A stretch of 64,000 nt of DNA from Undaria pinnatifida (taxonomy: Eukaryota; Sar; Phaeophyceae; Laminariales; Alariaceae), in contig JABAKD010000009.1 of NCBI GenBank assembly GCA_012845835.1, positions 9,482,330 through 9,546,329 on the forward strand, written 5' to 3'. Position 1 is the stretch's first letter. Each line of letters starts with the position of its first letter. The translations under genes and the position numbers were made by a program. Positions 1 through 38,100 of the stretch are shown piece by piece. The notes under the pieces were generated by a model. The model was not told the origin of the DNA, did not search any database, and saw only the letters and a program-made list of their open reading frames with translations.

Positions 1-48
1 TGGAAACCTTCGATTTTTTTTGCCCGCTGCTTGCTGGTCAACAAACAG

Positions 49-23752
<23,704 letters not shown>

Positions 23753-26700
23753 AAAAAGAAGTTGTAGTTGTTGTTTTTTTGTCATGTTGTAACGTTTTTT
23801 TTCTTGTCTTCAATGAACGCATGCGTAGCGTGCGTGTGTGCGGCTGCCGGTGGTGGTGCTGCTGCCTTTGCCGTGTAATCGGTTTGGTTATCCGGCGGCT
23901 GTGCTCTTTTCGTTCCAGAGAAGTAATATGTCTTCGCTTGGGTGCTACGATATACTGTCTTTGCCGTGTAGTGAAGAGGAGAGAGAGACAGAGAGAGGGG
24001 GGGGGAGGGGGGTTACACGGCAACCAACACCAGCGGGGATCGACCGGGCGGACGATGACGGGGTTCAGCTAACCTCCGCAACCAGGAAGCACTAATGCAT
24101 CGACGCGCACGTTGTGCTCAGTTGGTGCTTCAGCTCGGCAACCACCGCCCCATGCTGCTGAAGGGCCGATGGGTTTGGTGGGTGTATGGGTGGACGCATA
24201 GGTCGAAGAACGGATGGGTGGATTTATAAATTTCTTGCCGACCGTTTTGGATTTTCGGGAGGCAGGCACGACATGGTTTTTATTGTTTGTTTTATTTTGC
24301 GCAGTAGCAGCTGAGGGGTGGCGGCGGCGTCTGCGCTTGTTTGTAAGGTGGATGGGTGGGTGGATGGGTGGGCGGGTGCTCTCCACGCCTGCTGGACGGC
24401 AATGTTGGTGTTGCTCTGCTTGGGAGGGTGGGGGCAATATAGGGTAGGGCAGGCGGAACAGCCCCCCTTTCAAAAACGGGGGAAAACTTTTTTATGGCCC
24501 ATAGGGCGGGTTTCCCATAGCTGTGCGGCGTTCACACGGCGGCAGCATTGGTGTCGGGAGCGCGGGGAAGTAGAATGAAGGAGGGGGGAGAGGGGGGAGG
24601 GTTAGGGAGTAGTTCGGAACATGGTTAGAATGTGCTGGCCGTTCCCGGCGGCTTAAGCGTGGATTTTCGATCTGCTGCAGTCTTCAGGACGCGGCGGCGG
24701 CGGCAGACCAAACATTTTTTCTGTCCGAGTAATGACTGGACTCAACGCGTGGGTAGGTAGAGATTGTTGTGCAGTCATGCGGAGAGAGGAGGGGGGAAGG
24801 CGGCGCGGGTTGTGGCGCTCGCGGGGGGGTGTGCTTTGCCGCATCTTTGCCAGCCTCATATGGGCGACGCACGTGGGTGTCTCTTCGGCTGGACACGCTT
24901 GTTTTCGTTCTTGTAGATGTTTGTTTTTATGCGTGGTACTTCTTGCGCCCGGTGTGTGTGCGCTGGGAGAGGAGGGACGTGGGGAAGGGGGGAGGGGGGG
25001 GGGTGAGTGGCACTAGGCAAATCTGCAACGCATCAATGTTTGGAAATCGAACAATTTTATGCGTCGTAGATCGACGACTGACTATCGTGTGCGGGAGGTT
25101 AGGAGGGTAGTGTGGCCACTCGCGGTGGTGGTAGCTTTCACCGCCGTGTAACAATATTTTCCGTCATCCGTCTGTTTCGCTCGTCCCTTGCGAGCCTTGT
25201 CATACCGCCAAGGAATGCTTTTCTTGGAAGCACGTGCTTTCGCGAAAGCGAGTGGGTGGCTTACTTGTTCAGGCCACCAGTTCCTTCGAGCACTGACGAG
25301 GCTTGGGCCTGTTTCACCGGGTTTAAGAAACGAATGCTGCTGCTGCTACCACTGCTGTTCACGGCGCGATTATTGAGCAAAGAAACGGGTAGTACGAACG
25401 AATTCGTATTTTATCTGCCGAGTACAAGGCTCTTGCTATTCTGCTTCCGGCCACCGAGCGGCACGGGAGGCTAACATAATGACCCGAAAATAAAACGATT
25501 GAGCGAAGCACGCACTCAGTAGCCTTTGAATGGCCTAGGGGCATAAAACGAAAATAACACTATTGATTCGTGGCTAGGTGTCTGCGGTGCGGCAGCGCGC
25601 AGGTTAGCTTTAGCGGCAGTCAACAACAGCGCCGAGCGGCAAAGGGCAAAGGCGCAGTGGGCGAGACTGAGCATGGCTTGGCTGCATTCATCGTAATTAT
25701 GACCTGCTTCTCTCACGCCCTCCCCGGGTCTACCACCGCTTCGTCCAGCGGTTCTAGGCCATTCAGAGGGAAACCATTAAAAGCTGGCCCCTATGTAATC
25801 GTTTGTCTCGCCGAAGGTCGCATCTTCGGGGAATCATGGATGGAATCATCCGTCAAGCCTGACCTGAGCAGATGGGACAGTGCGTCGGGGAGATGGTCGG
25901 ATGAGCCAGCCCTCCACACGTTCGACAAAGATCAAATCCGATGTCATGATCTCTGTCTTTCACGGTGGACAGATCCCAAGGCTCTATATGATCTGCGTGG
26001 CCTAGATCATGTTGCCATATTGGGAGCCCTACGACCTGCACAATCTATCACATGTTTCCTGGGTTGGCTCTGGACTACACGTACATGCCCTGTACAACAT
26101 GTTGTCATGAGGACTAATTTAAGACCTAGATCGTCGTCCATCCGATGTGCGCAGTCTTCCATCGCATGATAATCCGAGTTCGATTCTCGGATTGGAAACC
26201 ATGTTTCGAAGTCGAGGGGCGCGGATACCATGTTACAAATTCGAGCTGTGCGGACACCATGTTATAAAGGCGAGCTGTGTGGATCGTTCGTGATGGAGTG
26301 GCAACTCCTGCCTCGTTAGCGTGCCGTCTGATGCGAAAGACGAGTAGTTTAAAGATACAATAGCTGTCGCTGAAACGAGCGACAGCTGATAGATGTAACT
26401 GTCGTCAGACGTGTGCGTCCACGGGCCATTGGTTCGTGTGATTGCGAGGGGCACCACAGGTGGAATAGAGCCGATGTGACGTTTGTTGTATTGCAATTGA
26501 TGTAGTCATTAGTTGGCCGCGACGGCGTTGAAGACGCCCATGCCTTTGTACCTACCCCGCGTGCTTTTTGCTAAGTCCACCAGCCTTAGCTCTTCCCGCA
26601 ACCTTTTTTTCATGGGAGCCTATATTGCGAGGCCCAGGTGTAGAAAGCATGACCTTGGCTCCCTTAGCTAGGTAGAGGTCCCTCTCAAGCCCCTCCGCCG

Positions 26701-29110
26701 TGTCTGCTGTCGCCCTTCTGGCGTTGGCGCACGGACCGAGTTTGGGTCAATCGCCCCCAACGGACGTCTCTCCATGATGACCTACTCTCACCACGAGACA
26801 GCAGTAGATACACTCAGCGGACACACCCCTAGCGGGCACACACTCTCCATGCCCGCTCTCCGCTGGCCACTATTGTCGCCCGCTGCGCCCGCTGTCTGTG
26901 TGCTGGCCGCTGTGTGAGCGCTGTGTGCCGGCTGTGTGAGCGGTGTGTGCTGCTGTTTTTGCCCGTGTGGTCTGCTGTGTGTGTTTTGTTGCTCCGTGGT
27001 GGTCTGCTCGAATGTGTTTTGTTGCTCCGTGGTGGTCTGCCTACACCTGCAGTCTAAAATCAAATGATCCCAAACGGTGTCAGCGGCAGGTTTTTGATGG
27101 GTGACTATTGCCTTGTTGTAGGGTCTGCGTTTCTTTCTACTGCTTTTCTTCGCGTGTTCCTGGCTCCGTAGCCAGACGGTTAGAGGTGTTGGAGTGGGTT
27201 TTGAGGAGCCGCATCTTCGACTTATCGTCTAGTTCGTAGAACCGGAGTTTCCCCGAATCTCCCATATTTCTGCATATGCGACTCATCAGGGTGGGCTAGT
27301 GTTAAGATACGGCCTCGAAAGGCCTGTAATTATCCGAATTTGAGATCATTTGGATGGGTTCCGTATGATAAGGTTGGCGTTTTATATTCGGGAAAGTTAG
27401 GAAGTAGATCGAAGGCACGTGCCTCCGATCTCAAAAGCTATCCCGGGCTCTGGTGGAAAACGAATAAAGCTACATCTCTACGGTACGAAGGAACGAAAGT
27501 GAGTACTCTCCGAGGACCTGCTCAATTGGCAGACCTGCAGGAGGCACTCTGTGTCCCCCACCATTAATTTAACATTTCGTCGAAGCACGCACGCAAACTT
27601 TTTTTTTTTCATGGGGGCCTATATTGCGAGGCCCAGGTGTAGATTAGAAACTCGCTTCGCTCGAATAAATACACAGAAAAGAAGTCAAAGTCACTTGCAT
27701 TTGCCTGGTATGTTCACACTGTAACAACACTAGACTAAATATATATAAGTTTCCGGATACGCGAGCGCCGCACATCATTTGGCGTGCAAGGACCCAACCT
27801 CCTACTAGACATACCCAAGCTCGCCGAGATCATGCAGCGACTGCCACCTGCGTTCCTGAGGTCCAACGCACCGTAAGGGTTGTACGAAGTATGCCCGAGC
27901 CATCATCTAGCTCCATATATGTCGGTCTCTTCTTGCGTTCGATAATACCCAGAATAACGGAACGATCTAGCGGAAGGGATGGAGTGGGCCTGGGGCTTCA
28001 CGCCGCTTATTTTCTGCATATACAAAGAACGTCGTATCTCCCAGGGTTTTATTTGCTTTGCTCCCTTTGATCCTTCCGCCATGTCCTTTTTTGGAAACCC
28101 CTGCGGATACACTGTGCTAAACATGCCGCCGTAACATCCCCCTCAGTTGACTGGCTAGACGAGGCCGGCCATGTGGTATTCTAGACCGTGGACTCAAGGT
28201 ATTATGTAGTATTATTTCTCTCCGTTACGGATCACTTAATGTAAGTATTGGGTTGGATGAGGCCTCCTGCGCCGGCAGGAGGTCATCGCCCGTGGAATTC
28301 CACGCGCGCTGAGGGTGCCCTCGACTGAGGCACCTTCAGCGTTGCGGCATTTTCCGGAAATGATCGCAACCTGTGGAAGAATACCTAATGTAGGGTGGGC
28401 GGGATAGTATGAAGTGTTTAGCGTGTTCCTCGTGTATTACCGAGGTTTTGCAGGGGCTGCGATACAGACGACTGCACTCGATACAGTTTTCAAGTAAATC
28501 TCATCAAAGGTGCGGTTCCAGTCTCTGTTCAACAGCAGTTGTTACAGTTTGGACTCATCTGATTGGATGACGATAGTACTAGCAGTTTATTCCTCTCCGT
28601 TACGGATCTCTTAATGTACGTATTAGATTGGATGAGGCCTCCTGCGCTGGTCGGTGGTCCCACCCAGATTCCTTACACCCTCACTGACCACCGTCGAGCC
28701 ACTTCACTCAAACTTACGTTACTTGTGTGGGCTTTGCTTCCGTGCGCGGACGGCAAAATCGTCCGCGTTGTCCTTTTTTGGAAACCCTGCGGATAAACTG
28801 TGCTAAACATGCCGCCGCAACATCCCCCTCAGCTGACTGGCTAGACAAGGCCGGCGACGCCGTATTTTAGACGGTGGACTCAAGGTATTCTACACAAACC
28901 AAGACCGAGGGGGGGTAATACTTTTTCGTTAGGAAAATTCCCCCCCCCCCACGCATATACGCACTTACCAGTGCAAGCGCCGCACTAATAAGGGGGGCAG
29001 ATAAAACAATCGTATTCACAAGAAACAATCGCAGATCTACTAAGAACAGCTTCTAACAGCATAGACTAGACCACGAACAAATAACTGCAAAAGAAGAAGA
29101 GCATCATCTG
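23753..29110. other. Repeat-rich intergenic spacer between convergent genes
   Basis: Neither strand shows a domain-bearing or splice-consistent gene here. The 3' ends of the remodeller and of the CFAP100-like gene face each other across it. It contains G-rich low-complexity sequence (about 24000-25020), a member of the GATC-rich dispersed family (about 25915-26105), a direct repeat of about 45 bp near 26600 and 27600, and a duplicated segment (about 28040-28200 and 28760-28890) next to a cluster of hairpins. It looks like decayed mobile DNA. Confidence 0.6.
28040..28890. repeat. Duplicated segment flanking a hairpin-rich unit
   Basis: 28040-28200 and 28760-28890 share CCTTTTTTGGAAAC, CTGTGCTAAACATGCCGCCG, AACATCCCCCTCAG and GTGGACTCAAGGTATT. 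Between them two copies of CTCCGTTACGGATC through GGATGAGGCCTCCTGCGC occur (28218-28272 and 28591-28648), and a reverse one at about 36655-36720. This could be the debris of an LTR or DNA element; no coding sequence remains. Confidence 0.55.
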
Positions 29111-32100
29111 TCAGGTGAGGTGCTTGATCTCGTCGAGGTCTTCGCCGTGAGAATCGTCTTTGTTCTTGCTAACCCGCCGCTTCTGCAGGCGGCTCCGGAA
29201 CATCACCGGGCGACCGACCTTCTTTCGAGGGGCCTGCAGGGAGCGCTGGATGGCCTTGCGGTTGCGCTCCTCCTGCAGATAGAGAGACGTTGTACAGAAG
29301 GGGCATGGAAAGTGGGAGGTGGGGGTGGGTGGTGGGGATGGAGGGAGGTTAGCTCGGAGTTGTTTTGTCTCTCGGTCTGTCAGACGGGTTAAGTTCCCAG
29401 TGTTCAACCCCTGAATCAGTAATGGACGAAAGTGATAGCGGTGCGCTCCTCCTCCTGGAATTGATGTTTATACCTAGTGCAGGCTAGTCTGATGGTGGAG
29501 GAATAAATGCATTGAAGGGGTCGTGTATGGGGAGCCTCAAAACCTGATTTCCGATTCGTCGTTGCATGCATCGGACTGTATAAATATATGCGTGCTTTTT
29601 GTGTTCCACACAGAAACCTCATTGGAACCCCAGCCATAATTCGCGAACAAACTAACAGGAATTAGCAAGATATATTTTTCAGTGGGAAAGGGTCACACCG
29701 TCGTTTTTACCGATCGTATCTATCGGGAACATGCATGCGAATGAAACACTCGGACCGCGTCTCAACCGCAGCAGCAGCAGCGGCAGCAACGGCTAGGCCT
29801 GAAAGAGCGACTGGGAGTACCAACGTCAAAGGAAAATGGTACCAACACCGTAGGAAAGCGGGGTACACTCGCCTGCATACGCTCTTGAAGCGCCTGCTGT
29901 TCCGCGCGTTTCTTCTCTCGTCGCTTCTTCTCCTTTTCCTGGGAGTTTCACCGGGGTTGCAGGTGGGGTTCGCACACGCGCGCGGGGCGGGCGGGTAGGG
30001 GTGGAGACGGGAGCGGCGAGGGGTGGGGGGGTCATTTGCGCGGATGTCGGACGAATGTCATTCAACGGCTGTCTCATCAAGCTCGCTTGTGCTGGGTTCT
30101 CGAAGACGTTTTCCCTTGATATACCCTGCTCTACTATGAAAATCAGTACAACTATCATTGTGTGGGCCATCCGTCAATGACCAGCATGAGCTTCGACGTC
30201 GAGGTGCGAAACCTGGCAAGGATGCAAACAGCAATACCTCCCGGGGAGCACAAAGAACGGTGGTTGCTCAAACCCTTGCCGCTGGTAAGCAGCATACCGG
30301 GTGCTACGGTAGATCAAGGCTTGGTCACAGTACCGAGCTCATTTTGACACCCACACCTTTTCGGCCTTGGCGACGTACTCCTCGGGCATCTGGCCGATAT
30401 GGCTGAGGAGATCTTCCAAGCGGGCTTCCAAGTCGCTCAGCATGTAAAGGGTAGTTGGGCTGGAAGATGCGTCGAAGCCACAGCGCTCGTACACGTGTTT
30501 CACCTGTTGAGACAAGGACGCCGAGCGGTACGGGGTTCTAAGGCGGCGCGGGGCGGGGGGTACTCGATATTCATGCATGGCCGTAGTCGTATGACCATAG
30601 GGTATAGACCCTTGCATCCCTGCAATGCTGGCTGGGACGGAGCATGTCGGGGGGCACCTTTTAGGGCTGCAGTAGTGGTTCCTCTGCAGGGCCGGTGTGA
30701 GCCAGCCGGAAATACCGGCACTATAGCGGGCATCCGGCACTACTCCACCGGCACTGTACAGGACGCGTGCTACGATAGAGGTGCACCACTTTTTTTCTGA
30801 GATTCCTCAACTTGGGGAGCTTAAGACCTCTCCCAAAAACTGAGTTGGAGAAAAATAAAACCGCTACCGGATGAAAACTCCCATGGCCTAGGAACACAAC
30901 GATAATCATGCAAAAAAAAAATATATATATATATTAGGAATCGGGAACCGATACAAGAATGATATGTTATTTGTTGTTCCAGAGATAATTCGGCTTTATG
31001 GTTCATAGTTTTTGTGGCGGAGTACGTACGTAGCTTACTTTGACAGCAGCAGCCGGCACTGCTTGGTTGACCGCTTGTGGAGATACCAAGTGGATACCGC
31101 ACGGGACGGTGCTGGCAGACTGGTAGAACACGCGAACAGACAGAGCTGTTGCTTACAGCTGGACAGCAGCGGTCGCTCACTGGGCCAGTTAATTCGTGAT
31201 TTCTGCTTGTTTCCGACGTTTTTGGGCTAAGGAGCCCCGTCCTTCAGAAACTTAACTAGCGAAAACTGCTACCTCTGTCGTAGCATGCGTCAGAGGCGAC
31301 TCCACTGTGATGTATGCCTTCGCAATATCGCGCTTTTGTGTCTCGGATTCAGAATGGGATTGCATTGTGCGTACCGCGTGCGCCAGCAGAATAGTAATGT
31401 TCAAGCACGTTCTTTTTTTTTTGAGTTATGGATGTCATCGCTCGAGTGAGTGGCCTACGCTCGGTAATGAAAATGGGGATGAAATTTCCCCCCTATCATT
31501 GCCTTGGTCTCAAGGTCGGTCAGGACTAGGGCGTGTGGCAAAACCGCTCAGCCGTATGTATGCGTGATGCCTGGCATCAAGTACCGGGCGCGCGCTGATG
31601 GAGATACACCATAACAACTACCCTAGCAGTCAGCGCTGCTGGCTGTTAGCTAGACGGACCTCATATTGTGTTTTTGCTAGATACGCACCGTGACCACTGA
31701 GCCAGCAGTCAGCGATACACCGTAGCTACTAAGCGAGCAGTCAGCGCTGACTGTAAGCCATACGGACCCCAGATTGTGTTTTGTGTTGTTGCTAGGTGAT
31801 TTACGCCATAACTACTTAGCTACAAGCCAGCGTTGACTGCAAGCTCGGCGGTTAAGACGTGGATAGAGCAAAAAAAAAGCAGTATGTGGCGTCCGTCTGG
31901 TTAACCATCAGCGCTGACTGCTAGTTTGTTGGTTGTGCTGTATCTCTAACAACGTTCGCCGCTGACTGCCAGCTATCTCAGTGGCTGTGGTGTACCTCTT
32001 ATCACACATATCTATGGTTGGCAACCCCCTGCGGCAGGGTTGTCAGCGGGGTCTCGCGATCCCGCCCTCGCCCTCGTCCTTCGCAATTGGACGAAGAAGG

Positions 32101-35100
32101 CGCAAAGCCATTACTGCTGCTGTCGTCGTCGTGGACTTTCACTGGTGCGGCGGCTTGCAAGGTGGCTACACTCGCACGAAAAGCGGGGTACGAACCACCC
32201 CGGGACAATGCGGTACTCTGTAGGATGTGGTCGTGACGAAAAAAAAACACCTTTGCTGACTCTACGATAGCCCCCCCCTGCCATTACCAAGTGCCTTTGA
32301 GTGTAACAGTGGTAGTGCTCCGCCAACATCGCACCAAGTGCTCCGCGAACATCGCACCAAGTGCTCCGCCAACATCGCACCAATCGCAGTTCGTGGGGCG
32401 ACGTATCTACCAGTGATCCGCTATACGGTAGCCCCCTCACACTTTTCTTTTATGAAATCGCCGGTTTCGAAACCAGCTCCCAACCGTACCCCCCTGAAAT
32501 ACGGTGCCCCTTCCCATTCCGATGTCATGGTTCGATAGTCCTTGGCAAAACAAGGCAATAGGCGAAGACATGTGGTTCATAGCATCCTTCCTCGTGTCAA
32601 GCGACCATGAACCACGAATTAAAGAAAATCGCTGATTTTGAGGGGGCGCTATCGTAGAATCAGTCCAGTGTGAGAGCTCAACCCCCCCCCGCCCCTCCCC
32701 CGTCAACTCAGGCCCTAGAATTTTTCGGCTGGCGAGCGATTGCGCCACTCCTAGAAACGACAAAAACACGCTCACTCGCCGAACCACACCAGGTGCACCA
32801 TCGGTTTTCAGGCAGTACGCAGAAGAAGTGGAGAAAATCTCTCCCTTTTTTCTCGTTTGCGAACCCGGTACATGGTGGTATGGTCTAACACCATGGGCGT
32901 ACAAGGGGATATGCTCAACGCACGAAGATTGTCAAGAAGCTGAAAAAAAGAAAACCGCGGCGAGTACCATCAGAAGCACCAGACCGCAGCCGCCCTGTGA
33001 TGCATACCACAAGCCGAAGCTCGCTACGGTAGGTAGAAGAAGTAGCGATTTCGTTTCGGTCTAAAGCGGTTTTCTCTGAACGGCGGGACTCGTCGGAAAT
33101 AATTTTCACCCTTTGATTTTGTTACAGTTTTCGTCGCACACCTGGGTACCTATTAAACAGGCCGTGGAACGACTTGTGCAATCCGGTAGCCGTTGTAGTT
33201 CCTCGAAACCGTTTTTTTTTTTCTGGGCGGGGGGGGTGGGGAAAAGGTCTATGGCTCCTCCATTGAGACACCTCAGAATAAAAAGAAATGGTGCAGGGGT
33301 CATCTATCATCCGTCATCTATCCCACGGCAGGGTTTGCCAAAAAAAGTCCTTTTTTTTGTCCTCTGACCGCTTTGAGCTCCTCGAGTGGGGGAACACTAT
33401 CGATTGTCAGTACGGTGATTTTTATCGAGTACGCTTGCTTGTCGTCAGGACTGTCGACAGCGCGTGGAAAATGTTGGTTTCGAGTTATGCGCGCGCGCGT
33501 GTCTTCGAAGTCATGTTTTCCGGGTGAGAAAATCGAGCTCCTCCCTCGTGCTAGGGGCTCAGAAAAAATTCTTAGAATCTTCTGCTGCACCCTTAGCGTG
33601 GGATGGAGCTGGCCCCTCTGCCACGGCACGTGCCAGCCGCCCTAATGTAGTGCTTACCTCCTTGTTGAGTTGTCGAAGCAGCTCCTCCTGTCTGTCCAAG
33701 GTGTCTCCCGTGCTCGCGGCGATCCTCTTCCGAAGCTGCTCCGCTTTTGCCTCCTCCACCTCGATGCTATGCACGAGCTCGCTGATGTTGGACCGCAGGG
33801 TCTGTCGCAAAGAGCGAGCGAGCGCGCGCGAGAAGAAAAACAGAAGGAGAGAGTCATTCTACGGTAGCTCCCCCCCAACATTTCTTTAACGAAATAATAG
33901 CCGATTTTGAAACCAGCTCCCGGCCGTACCTCCTGAAATGCGGTGGTGCCCCTTGCCTCCCCAACGTCATTGTTCGATAGTGCTTTGCAAACAAGAATAT
34001 GTACGGAGACGTTTCGTAAATAGCACCCTTCTTTGTGTCGAGCAGCCATGAAAACGTTCGTTAAAGAAAACCGCTGTTTTTATTTTGGGGGGGGCTATCG
34101 TAGAATCAGTCGAGAGGAAAGGACGAGTTTGGTTTTCGTTTGGCTCAGGTTAGCTGATGCTGGACCGCGGGAACACGTCGCCACCGGATAGGTCAATGAT
34201 TAAGTAGGAAAAGGGGTACCTCCTCAGCTCTCTCGGTTCATTCGGGAGCGGAGTCGTTCGCTGCGAACCACAGCATGCGTCCCGGCATACCTGTGTCTTG
34301 GCGTCCATTGTCTTCTGCACTTTGCCGAAGTTTTGCTTGAGCTCATCCAGGGCGTGCTCCGTCTCCTGAGAGTTCTGGATGAAAAAAAGGTTCTGCTCTT
34401 CCAAGGCCTGGGTGTGACAGGACGACGCAAACGGTACAGCAAGGATGGCCGGAAGACATTTCAGCTCATGATAAATCTGACCCCCATGAGGATGGAAGAC
34501 GCAGTGCGAGGGGGGCGAGGGGATAAGCTCATCATCATGACTCGCACCCCATAGGGATGGAGAGGACACACGGCGAGGGCGGGGACACACGGCGAGGTCG
34601 GACGGGACGGGGTTGAGCTCACGATAACTCGCACCCCGTCCACTGACCCAAACCTGATGCGACCAATGTCGGCGCAGTAGGTATTGCCAAGTTACCTCAG
34701 GGCTCGCCAATTCCGAGCCGGCCAACGTCGACGTACGCATTATGGTAGCAAAAGGAGGTGCCGACCGAAATCTAACCTTGGTGAAAATGCTCTCGGTGCA
34801 AGAAAAGGTGTAAAACGATGTTGTGGACACGTTAGCACAGAAGCCTTGGGAGGCGTGGGGGGGGGGGGGGGGGTACTCATATCATGCACGCCAACATAGA
34901 CGCAAAAGGGAGGGGTGTTATTTTTGTCATGCATGGCAGTAGTCCTTAGGACCATAAACCCTCGCATGCCTACAAGGCCGGGATGGTCATACTGCAGAAC
35001 GGCAGCTTGCCTTGCTGGAGTAGTGTCATGGGCCGCCGGTAGGGACAGCTCGCGCTGTCGCTACCGCGGGAACTGAAGGACACGCCAGAAAACCAGCTGG

Positions 35101-38100
35101 ATTGCGAATACAAATGAGTGAAATTGACACACGACGTGTACGGAAATACGTGGAAGAGTGTGTGAGCTGAAGCTTTTTTTTTTTTTCCCCATCCGCCGGA
35201 GAACAGTGATGATGAAAAAAAAAAAAAAGTCACGTCGGGTTTTCACCGGCCTGGCGGCTGCTACGTGCACCAAGCGCGGAGAAAAGAGGGGCAAGGGAGG
35301 GTGTGCGTGTGTCCTCACGTCGTGCAAAGCCGTAGTCGCTTGGCCATAGACCCTCGCACCCCTGCAATGCTTTCGGGAATGAGCACGTCGGGTTTTCACC
35401 GACCCGATAGACATCGCGTGATCCGAGCGCGAGACAGCGTGATGGGGGTGGGGACGTATTGTAAGGAAATTTTGAGCGTGGTCACCGGTAGTCGGGACAT
35501 GGGGCGTACGCTTCTTGCGATATCAAGAATAGGATGCGCTGAAGTTATTGTTGCTTTCCGGAAGAATGAGATGAGGAGGGAACGGGGGGCGGGCGGGCGG
35601 GGGGGGGGGGGGGGGGGGGGACATTTTTTTTTTCGTGCTCTGCATGTATGTCCCTTTTGAGCTTTTTTTGACGTAGAGGAGGCATCTTGATTGCTCGCCC
35701 TTGCCTCCCCCTGCTGCTTTCCACCTTGGCCCCCTTTAGGGTCCACCTTGGCCCCCTTTAGGGTGCGCTCTACTAAAGAGGTACGAAGCACTCTCCGTAG
35801 CGAAAATGTTTTCTGAATGGACCGTGGCTACGGGAGGGGGGTCATTTTTTGTCGGTTCTACTTTTCGCGGTCGCTCTAGGTCCTTTCGCGTGAGTGACCG
35901 CGCGCGACGACCCCCTTCTGCCTTTGCGGCTTCTCGAAGCTTTTGTCGTGCTGTGTTTATTTTTTGTTACTGTTCGCCACACGAAACGAAACCGCGCCAC
36001 GAAATTGTTAGTTGCGGCCGTTGCGCCAAAACGAACCGCCTTATAACGCATCTTCTATTTCATTGAAAACCCAGCAGTGAAAAAGGGGAGTATCTTCCTG
36101 TTTTTTTAGCGGCAGCTATTCCATGAGCTCGGGGTCAGCCTCCAAATCGACTCTTCATTTTCCCCTCCGCGTCTGCGTCTGTCGTTGGGAGGACGGAAGG
36201 CGCTACACGGGAAATATCGTCCCCTTTTTTTTTCCGGTGGATACACGACATCAGAGTACCCCCTCCCACCGTAGTCGCAGTCATTGCCGGGGAGCCCTTG
36301 TAGCCCGAAATCGGTCCGAACGTCATCCTTTGTTTTTCAAGGTGATTCTTTGTATGCCTATGATAGTCCACGGGTTTTGCTCATCGGATGTCCCTTTCAG
36401 ACTACTCGGAAACAGTGTTATTTTGGGTGACGGTATTGAGCCCCTCAAGCAGGTAGCCATAGAGTAAAATGGTGATCGAATTGGGATGGGCGTCCAAGTT
36501 TGGCACAAGCAATGGGACCCACGGATCTGATCAAAACGTCTCGGAATTTTTGTATCACAAAAGAGATCAATCACTGCCTCTTTTCGCTCCTGAAACCTCG
36601 TTAGCAAACGAGTTCAGTCGCGAGATACTTCAGAGTAAGCCAAGATCTAAGATGGGCGAGGACCTCCTGCAGGCGCAGGAGGCCTCATCCAAATCCAATA
36701 ATTACATTGAAAGATCCACGGTACTGAGACAGAATACAGCCGGTACTGAGACAGAATACAGCAGAAAAAAAATGGTGCATCTGAGCTACCGAAGCAGGTG
36801 CCTTTTCACCGAAGCAGCACAGCAGTAGAAGGGTTCAATGACTCCCAGAAACCGAAATATGCGTAGCTCTCGCAACGGGGGTGGGCAAAAATATAAAAAA
36901 AATAAAGTCGAGCACCGAAGCAATATTGGTGGAGTCAGTGGCGGCACACACGGGCCGGTGGTCTTTTGCTTCCAAAGACACACCTGAAATATATCGAGAA
37001 GCTGCTCTTGCTTTGTGAAAAACATGGGAATGTCCTCCTCGCTCGAGCTCAGCGGCTCCTGGTCTAGTTTTGGCAGGGAAGGGAGGTCTGGCTGTCTGGC
37101 CTTTTTTTCGCTCTTCTTCTTAACCCGACCCTGCCAAGGAAAACGGGAAACGGGGGCAGAGGGAGGTGGGAACAGCGGGAGAGAGAGGTGGGGAGAAGGA
37201 AGGGGCAGTATGTCGGGAGGGGTGGAGGAGAGGGAAGGGGGTGGTATAAAGGCGTACGAGTAGCCGGTAGCCTTTTGGGGGGAGGGGTAGGGGGGTGGGG
37301 GGGGCGGCGGGGGGGAGGGGGGGGGGGAGGGGGGCGGTACTCATTTCATTCATAGCCGTAGTCTGAAAAGCATTGACCCTCACAATCCTACAATGCTGGG
37401 ACGGAGCGCGTCTCGGGTTTTACCGTTCAGACAGACATCGCGTGCACCAAGCGCGAAGCGCCGTGAAATGCTCGGCGAGTCGCATGCAGGGTGAGGTTCA
37501 TCCTGCTATGAACCGCTCGTGAGGCGGACTTGCGCACCTTGTGCGTAATTTCGTGCATATCGGTTGACAGCTTCAAAATTTGTTCGTTTCGTTTTCTGGT
37601 GTAGCCACTCCCAGAGACAGCAAAGGTGATACAATGTAACCGCCTCCTGGGTGCCTTACCACATGAAAACTACGCGATAGCATCCCCCTTGCGCAGAATC
37701 AAGGTTCTCCACTCCGCACAACAATACGATCTGGAGGAACTCCACCACCATCTCGGGTTACCGCAAGACATAAAAACGGAGAGAAAACACGGTGCCCCGG
37801 TGATTCTAGCTCACGTCATGAAAAGAGTCCTTTACAGCATCGTTGCCAACCGACGCTAACCCCAGCAGGAGAGGAGAAGTGTGTGTGTGTGTGTGTGCTC
37901 ATTAATATATATGGCCGTAATCTTGAGGATGTCCTCGCTTTCCCATAATGCTGGGACGGAATGCATCGGGGTTTCACTGGCCAAGAAGACACTGCGTTCA
38001 CATTCTTGTTTGTGTTTGCTCGTTTCTGAGCACACCCTAATGAGTATATACGTACAGGCTCGAGACTTCAGTTTCCGCGGTAGACTCTATACCTAGCAAA

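Noticed and set aside
24000..25500. Open frames in the convergent spacer
   Set aside because: Low-complexity G-rich sequence with no domain, no splice pattern and no agreement between frames.
26125..26205. tRNA-like T arm (CCGAGTTCGATTCTCGG) followed by GGAAACCA
   Set aside because: No matching 5' acceptor strand, D arm or anticodon arm upstream; probably chance or a very decayed tRNA-derived piece.
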